This document shows, piece by piece, positions 6,587 to 10,329 of a stretch of 10,329 nt of DNA. The DNA comes from Opitutales bacterium. GTDB lineage: Bacteria; Verrucomicrobiota; Verrucomicrobiia; Opitutales; JAFGAQ01. The position numbers were made by a program, and so were the translations under genes. The DNA is taken from contig JAQVLM010000066.1 in the NCBI GenBank assembly GCA_028704125.1, positions 1 to 10,329 of the forward strand, given 5' to 3'. Every line of letters starts with the position of its first letter. Position 1 is the stretch's first letter. The notes below the pieces were generated by a model. The model saw nothing but the letters and a program-made list of their open reading frames with translations. It was not told the DNA's origin and ran no database searches.

Positions 6587-7564
6587 ATGAAAGTGTTGTT
6601 TGTCGGTGGGTCAGGGGTTATCAGTTCCGCGTGTTCGCGTTTGGCGTTGGAACGGGGAATTGAACTGTGGCACCTGAATCGTGGCCACAGTTCGGTATTG
6701 CGTCCGGTTCCCGGTGTGCGCCATCTGCAGGGGGATATCCGGAACGAGCCATCGGTGCGTGAGGCGCTGAAGGGGCATCGGTTTGATGCCGTGGTCGACT
6801 GGGTGGCGTATGTGCCGGCTCATGTGGAGGCGGATATCCGGTTGTTTGCGGCTATTACGGATCAGTATGTTTTCATCAGTTCCGCATCTGCTTATCAAAC
6901 GCCTCCGGATCGCCTACCGGTGACCGAGGATACGCCTTTGGACAATCCGGTATGGCAGTATTCGAGGGACAAGATTGAGTGCGAGCGTGTTCTGGAAAAG
7001 GCGTTTGCTTCATCCGGGTTCCCTTACACGGTGGTCCGGCCATCCCACACCTATGACCCTTCGTTGATTCCGGTGGAAGGTGGATACACTGTGATCAGCC
7101 GTATGCTCAGGGGTAAACCGGTTGTGGTGCATGGTGATGGAACGAGCATCTGGACACTGACCCATCACCGTGATTTCGCGAAAGGTTTGGTGGGGCTTTT
7201 GGGAAAGAGGGAAGCGATTGGGCAGTCCTATCATATCACGTCTGACGAGTGGCTGACTTGGAACCAGATTCTGATGGCGCTTGGAAAAGCATTTGGAAAG
7301 GAACCGGATTTGGTGACGATTCCATCCCGGATTATTGCGCGATACCACACGGCAATCGGTGATAGTCTATTAGGCGACAAGACGGCGAGCATGATTTTTG
7401 ACAACAGCCGGATCAAGGCGCTGGTGCCGGAATTCCGTTGTGAGATTCCCTTCAGTCAAGGGGCGCGGGAGATAGCGGAGTGGCATCAATCCCATCCGGA
7501 ATGCTGCGTGATCGATCCTGAACTGGATGCATTGTTTGACCGCATAATCGAGGACTACGGTTGA
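6587..7564 (+). CDS. NAD(P)-dependent epimerase/dehydratase or reductase (extended SDR family)
   Basis: This 325-aa protein is a member of the extended short-chain dehydrogenase/reductase family, cytoplasmic, which binds NAD(P) and usually acts on nucleotide sugars or related carbonyl compounds. The N-terminus KVLFVGGSGVISSA (residues 2-15) is the Rossmann nucleotide-binding loop, with Ser where the last glycine of GxxGxxG would be, a change common in one subfamily of these proteins. An NRG at 31-33 follows the second strand, where an Arg often favours NADP. FISSASAY at 97-103 and YSRDK at 125-129 supply the catalytic Ser and YxxxK pair. VRPSHTYDP at about 150-158 matches the substrate-loop region. 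The C-terminal part (DNSRIKALVPEF, about 272-283) is typical of the family. The substrate cannot be predicted. It has its own strong ribosome binding site, 223 bases after the preceding gene, and appears monocistronic. Confidence 0.9.
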   Translation: MKVLFVGGSGVISSACSRLALERGIELWHLNRGHSSVLRPVPGVRHLQGDIRNEPSVREALKGHRFDAVVDWVAYVPAHVEADIRLFAAITDQYVFISSASAYQTPPDRLPVTEDTPLDNPVWQYSRDKIECERVLEKAFASSGFPYTVVRPSHTYDPSLIPVEGGYTVISRMLRGKPVVVHGDGTSIWTLTHHRDFAKGLVGLLGKREAIGQSYHITSDEWLTWNQILMALGKAFGKEPDLVTIPSRIIARYHTAIGDSLLGDKTASMIFDNSRIKALVPEFRCEIPFSQGAREIAEWHQSHPECCVIDPELDALFDRIIEDYG

Positions 7565-7791
7565 ACGCATGGACGGTTTGTTCCCATAGGTTTCCGGGGA
7601 CGTGGTGTTCGCCTGCTTGAGTGTTTGTACGTCATAAGATCGATGGTTATGGGTTGCCGTTAGTTGATTTTTGAATAAACGTGTACTTTGTGCAGTCTAT
7701 CCTCAAATAGTCGTCGTGAAAGCATCCCGATTCCGGGGTCCTGTGACGAAAGAAGTGTTTCAACCTATCACACGAGATAACAACGATCACC

Positions 7792-8763
7792 ATGAATATG
7801 AACCTGAAATCCTGTTCTCTGATGGCTCTTGGCCTGCTTGCGGCTGTGTCTGTCGCTTCCGCAAATCCATTTAGCCGGAAAACCGAAACCAAGGACGGAA
7901 ACGCCGATCTTGGATTGCCCCCGTACAATGGGGTCAAGCATGCAATTGCTGTCGTTCCTTTCGAGAATACCTCGATGTGGAAGAGTAGCATCGACCTCCA
8001 GGAAAATATGACGGGAATGCTCGAGAACGTTTTGATGAGCACCGGCCGGTTTGTCGTCGTGGAAAGGGAAAACCTTGGGGCGACTTTCACTGAGCAGGAT
8101 CTGCAGTCTGGCGGAAGGGCTGCACAGGCGTCTGGTGTTGCGCAGACCGGATTGATCCGCAGTGCGAAGTATTTGGCAAGGGCCCAGATTCTTGGTGTGG
8201 AAGCGAACGAATCCGGATCGGATGTCGGGTTGAACATCAAGGGGGTTCGTCTCGGTTTGGGTGGCAACAAGGCTCAGATGGAGGTCCTGATCAAGATTTT
8301 TGACTCGAGCACGAGTGAACTCCTGGCCAGTCAACGCATTGTCGGTAAGGCCGGTGGACGCAGTATCAGCGTGGGATACACCGAAGACTGGTTCAGTGGT
8401 GACGTTGGCGGGTTCTCCAAGACTCCAATCGGAGAAGCCGCATTTGACTGTATTGCTCAAGCCGTCAAGTTCATCGCCCAGGAGTTTGAAGACTATCAGT
8501 TTGACGGAAGTGTGGTGACGGTTGCTGGCGAACGTATCGTGATCAACCGCGGAACCAACTATAATGTGACACCCGGAATGCGCTTGGAAGTTCGTGAGGT
8601 TGGTGAGATCCTCACAGATCCGGAAACCGGAGAAGTGCTGGATCGGCTTGAAGGGGCGGTTTCCGCGACGATTGAAGTCTCCGAAGTGAAGGAAAAGATT
8701 GCCTATTGCAAATTGCTGAGTGGTGAGATGCCCAAGAAGGGCGATGCCGTGATCGGAATCTGA
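7792..8763 (+). CDS. Periplasmic CsgG-family protein with FlgT-like C-terminal region
   Basis: This 323-aa protein starts with a signal peptide (basic start, hydrophobic residues 9-21) and a likely AXA cut at Ala22-Ser-Ala24 before NPF. Residues 50-235 match the CsgG/penicillin-binding-activator type fold: HAIAVVPFEN at 50-59, an ENMTGMLENVLMSTGRFVVVER stretch at 71-92 where such proteins carry the characteristic (F/Y)xVVER motif, the YLARAQILG strand near 127-135, and a second strand region with VLIKIFDSSTSELLASQRIVG. The C-terminal part (about 236-323), with GSVVTVAGERIVINRGTNYN, a turn DPETGEVLDRLEG and a final KKGDAVI, resembles the C-terminal domain of FlgT-like proteins. True CsgG is an outer-membrane lipoprotein that exports curli; here no lipobox cysteine follows the signal peptide, and no curli genes are nearby. 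A pore role is therefore doubtful. Met3 (7798) is an alternative start. Confidence 0.86.
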   Translation: MNMNLKSCSLMALGLLAAVSVASANPFSRKTETKDGNADLGLPPYNGVKHAIAVVPFENTSMWKSSIDLQENMTGMLENVLMSTGRFVVVERENLGATFTEQDLQSGGRAAQASGVAQTGLIRSAKYLARAQILGVEANESGSDVGLNIKGVRLGLGGNKAQMEVLIKIFDSSTSELLASQRIVGKAGGRSISVGYTEDWFSGDVGGFSKTPIGEAAFDCIAQAVKFIAQEFEDYQFDGSVVTVAGERIVINRGTNYNVTPGMRLEVREVGEILTDPETGEVLDRLEGAVSATIEVSEVKEKIAYCKLLSGEMPKKGDAVIGI

Positions 8764-8794
8764 TCATCCTTATCAAGAATAGAGGACCATTTGT

Positions 8795-8837
8795 CTGGCC
8801 CAAGTGCGGTTCAACCGGCTTGGGCCGGATTCTTTTT
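8795..8837 (+). terminator. Intrinsic (rho-independent) terminator after the CsgG-family gene
   Basis: Left arm CTGGCCCAAG (8795-8804) pairs with CTTGGGCCGG (8819-8828) in a 10-pair stem with one G-T pair. The loop can close further through CGGT/ACCG. A T-rich tail (ATTCTTTTT) ends at 8837. It begins 31 bases after the stop of the CsgG-family gene and separates that transcript from the amidohydrolase. Confidence 0.85.
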
Positions 8838-8894
8838 ATGGAGCGCTGGAATTTCCGTGTTGAGATATGGTTCGGGTTCGCCTGAATCGGATTC

Positions 8895-8899
8895 GGGAG
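8895..8899 (+). promoter_or_regulatory. Ribosome binding site that sets the amidohydrolase start
   Basis: GGGAG lies 8 bases before the ATG at 8908. A longer reading from TTG at 8791 would begin inside the terminator hairpin and has no such signal, so 8908 is preferred. Confidence 0.75.
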
Positions 8900-8907
8900 T
8901 TTTCCAC

Positions 8908-9786
8908 ATGATCATTGATTCACACACACATTTATTTCCCCACGGAGCGGTAGCGGATCCACGGGAGTATGCCCTTTCCAGAAAGGAGACCTTCTGGGGA
9001 GCGCTCATGGTTCCCGAGAGCGGACGGAGTCTGCAAGGCTGGGTTTCACCGGAGGAAATGCTCCATGCGATGGATGAATCCGGAATCGAGCGAACGGTTT
9101 TGATGGGCTGGTATTGGGAGCATGCTGCAACCTGTGTGGAGCAGAACCGGTGGTATGCGGAGATGTTGGCGCGTGAACCGGGACGCTGGCATGCATTTGC
9201 CAGCATCCAGCCACTGGATCGGGTGTCTGCGATGGAGGAATTGCGCTATGCGGTTGACCACGGGTTCAAGGGTATCGGTGAGATCCATCCGGCGGTTCAG
9301 GGGTTTTTGCTCCGGGATCCGGCGTGGATAGAGGTGGCGGAGTTTGCCTCAGAGCATGGGTTGATGATCAATCTGCATGTTACCGAGCCGGTCGGCCGAC
9401 CTTATCAGCCAAAGGCTGGAACTGAATACGAGGATATCCAGTGGTTGGTGGAGCAGTTCCCTGATTTGAAGATCATATTGGCTCACTGGGGTGGTTTGGT
9501 TCTGTTTCATGAACTCAATCCCTACGTTCGTAAGCTATTCAAAAACGTTTTCTATGACACGGCGGCGAGTCCTCTTCTCTATGATCCCGGAGTATTCAAT
9601 CTGGCGGTGGAAGCGGTGGGCCCGGAAAAGTTGCTGTATGGTTCAGATTATCCTCTGATGCTTTATCCGCGGCTGGAAAAGACCCCCGGTTTTTCGCGAT
9701 TCATTGACGAGATTCGGGAAGTGGTTCCGGATACCCGTGTCTTGAGTTTGATTCTTGGTGGAAATGCACGCAGGCTTTTCAGTTGA
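8908..9786 (+). CDS. Metal-dependent amidohydrolase (amidohydrolase 2 family, TIM barrel)
   Basis: This 292-aa protein is a cytoplasmic hydrolase or decarboxylase of the amidohydrolase 2 (ACMSD-like) family. The start MIIDSHTHLFPHG gives the HxH metal pair at His6 and His8. Further likely ligands are Glu125 in the GEIHP segment, His157 in NLHVTEP, His193 in LAHWGG and Asp247 in YGSDYPL. The order and spacing are those of the family, and the C-terminal NARRLF (286-291) is the usual ending. The reaction is not predictable: relatives cleave amide or ester bonds or decarboxylate aromatic acids. The open frame extends upstream to a TTG at 8791, but that stretch contains the terminator, and the ATG at 8908 has a good ribosome binding site and immediately precedes the conserved IIDSHTH motif. 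It probably has its own promoter between 8838 and 8894, although none was obvious. The downstream glycosylase gene overlaps its last 23 bases. Confidence 0.9.
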   Translation: MIIDSHTHLFPHGAVADPREYALSRKETFWGALMVPESGRSLQGWVSPEEMLHAMDESGIERTVLMGWYWEHAATCVEQNRWYAEMLAREPGRWHAFASIQPLDRVSAMEELRYAVDHGFKGIGEIHPAVQGFLLRDPAWIEVAEFASEHGLMINLHVTEPVGRPYQPKAGTEYEDIQWLVEQFPDLKIILAHWGGLVLFHELNPYVRKLFKNVFYDTAASPLLYDPGVFNLAVEAVGPEKLLYGSDYPLMLYPRLEKTPGFSRFIDEIREVVPDTRVLSLILGGNARRLFS

Positions 9787-10300
9787 TGCATTCGGTAAGC
9801 TTCTCAACAAGGGGGCATCTGAAGTCGCTCCTTCCCTTTTGGGAATGGTTTTGTGCGTTCGGAGCAGTGAGGAATCCGTTCTGCGAAGACGGGTTGTAGA
9901 AGTGGAAGCTTACGATGGTTTTGAAGACCGGGCATCCCATGCTCACAAAGGCCAGACATCCAGAAACTCGGTTATGTTCGGGCCGGCCGGTCATTGGTAT
10001 GTGTATTTGTGCTACGGGATTCACTGGATGCTGAATCTTGTGACGGGTCCGGAGGGGTACCCATCTGCCGTATTGATCCGGGGTGTGGAAGAGCTCCGTG
10101 GGCCGGGGCGGCTCACGCGCGGATTGGGAATTGACCGGAGACACAATGGAACCGTATGTAGCCCGGAGGCTTACATATGGCTCGAACCGCGAGGAGCGGG
10201 AGATGCGATTCGGATGGAATGTGCCCCCCGGATTGGTGTCGATTACGCGGGTCCGGAATGGAGCGCCAAGCCTTGGCGATGGTATCTTACGAAGGAGTAA
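9764..10300 (+). CDS. mpg: 3-methyladenine DNA glycosylase (AAG/MPG family), compact form
   Basis: This 178-aa base-excision repair enzyme removes alkylated purines such as 3-methyladenine from DNA. The signature is well kept: VVEVEAYDGFEDRASHAHKG, RNSVMFGPAG, YVYLCYGIHWMLN and AVLIRGVE. Counterparts of the key residues of human AAG are visible: Glu48 (general base, human E125), Tyr50 (Y127), His59 (H136), Tyr81 (the flip-stabilising Y159), Asn91 (N169) and Arg106 (R182). After VLIRGVE the protein goes straight to GPGRLTRGLGID, whereas most bacterial members have a longer stretch of about 15-20 residues here, and the C-terminus ends soon after the RIGV and PWRWYL motifs. The ATG at 9764 is chosen because it gives an N-terminal helix of normal length; TTG 9755 and GTG 9758 are possible earlier starts. 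It overlaps the amidohydrolase by 23 bases, so the two are likely co-translated. The functional link between them is unclear. Confidence 0.92.
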   Translation: MHAGFSVDAFGKLLNKGASEVAPSLLGMVLCVRSSEESVLRRRVVEVEAYDGFEDRASHAHKGQTSRNSVMFGPAGHWYVYLCYGIHWMLNLVTGPEGYPSAVLIRGVEELRGPGRLTRGLGIDRRHNGTVCSPEAYIWLEPRGAGDAIRMECAPRIGVDYAGPEWSAKPWRWYLTKE

Positions 10301-10329
10301 CGGGTACCGCTTGCAAAATGGGATTCAGA

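Noticed and set aside
7565..7791. Possible promoter before the CsgG-family gene (TTGCCG at 7654 with TAAACG at 7676).
   Set aside because: Both hexamers are poor matches and other equally weak combinations exist in the same gap.
7671..7874. A 67-codon open frame overlapping the start of the CsgG-family gene.
   Set aside because: It runs out of frame into a well-supported gene and has no start signal or protein features.

Overview
The window looks like a chromosomal segment from a Gram-negative bacterium. The best guess is the Verrucomicrobiota/PVC group, for example an Opitutae-like lineage. This rests on a cassette of prepilin-like proteins with unusually large members, several exported proteins of no recognised family, and several genes without a Shine-Dalgarno sequence next to others with a strong one. 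The taxonomic call is an inference from style, not from a marker gene. No mobile element, CRISPR array, rRNA or phage gene was seen.

Left part, minus strand (1-1142): a tRNA-Gln(CUG) gene with a plausible promoter is followed by an RpoE-like ECF sigma factor. The sigma gene overlaps by ATGA an exported protein that runs off the left edge. These could form one transcription unit: tRNA, sigma factor, exported protein.

The 494-base divergent region 1143-1636 holds the tRNA promoter, a poor plus-strand promoter candidate and an AT-rich leader, but no convincing gene.

Centre, plus strand (1637-6363): three tightly spaced genes encode two prepilin-like proteins with class III signal sequences (195 and 262 aa) and one 835-aa protein with a prepilin-like N-terminal helix that lacks the +5 glutamate. 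They are followed by a 232-aa exported protein of unknown function. The order and the missing +5 glutamate recall the minor pseudopilins GspI-GspJ-GspK (or PilV/PilW/PilX), which form the tip of type II secretion or type IV pilus filaments. The third protein is far larger than GspK. The arrangement also recalls the Verru_Chthon multi-gene prepilin cassettes annotated in Verrucomicrobia. No ATPase, platform protein, secretin or peptidase is encoded here, so the assembly machine must lie elsewhere.

Right part, plus strand (6587-10300): ordinary genes of apparently higher GC. These are an NAD(P)-dependent epimerase/reductase with a strong ribosome binding site, a periplasmic CsgG-family protein with a FlgT-like C-terminal region closed by a clear intrinsic terminator, a metal-dependent amidohydrolase of the amidohydrolase 2 family, and a compact 3-methyladenine DNA glycosylase that overlaps the amidohydrolase by 23 bases. 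The gaps 5571-5664, 6364-6586, 7565-7791 and 8764-8907 are all shorter than 300 bases; only the last contains a confident signal (the terminator).
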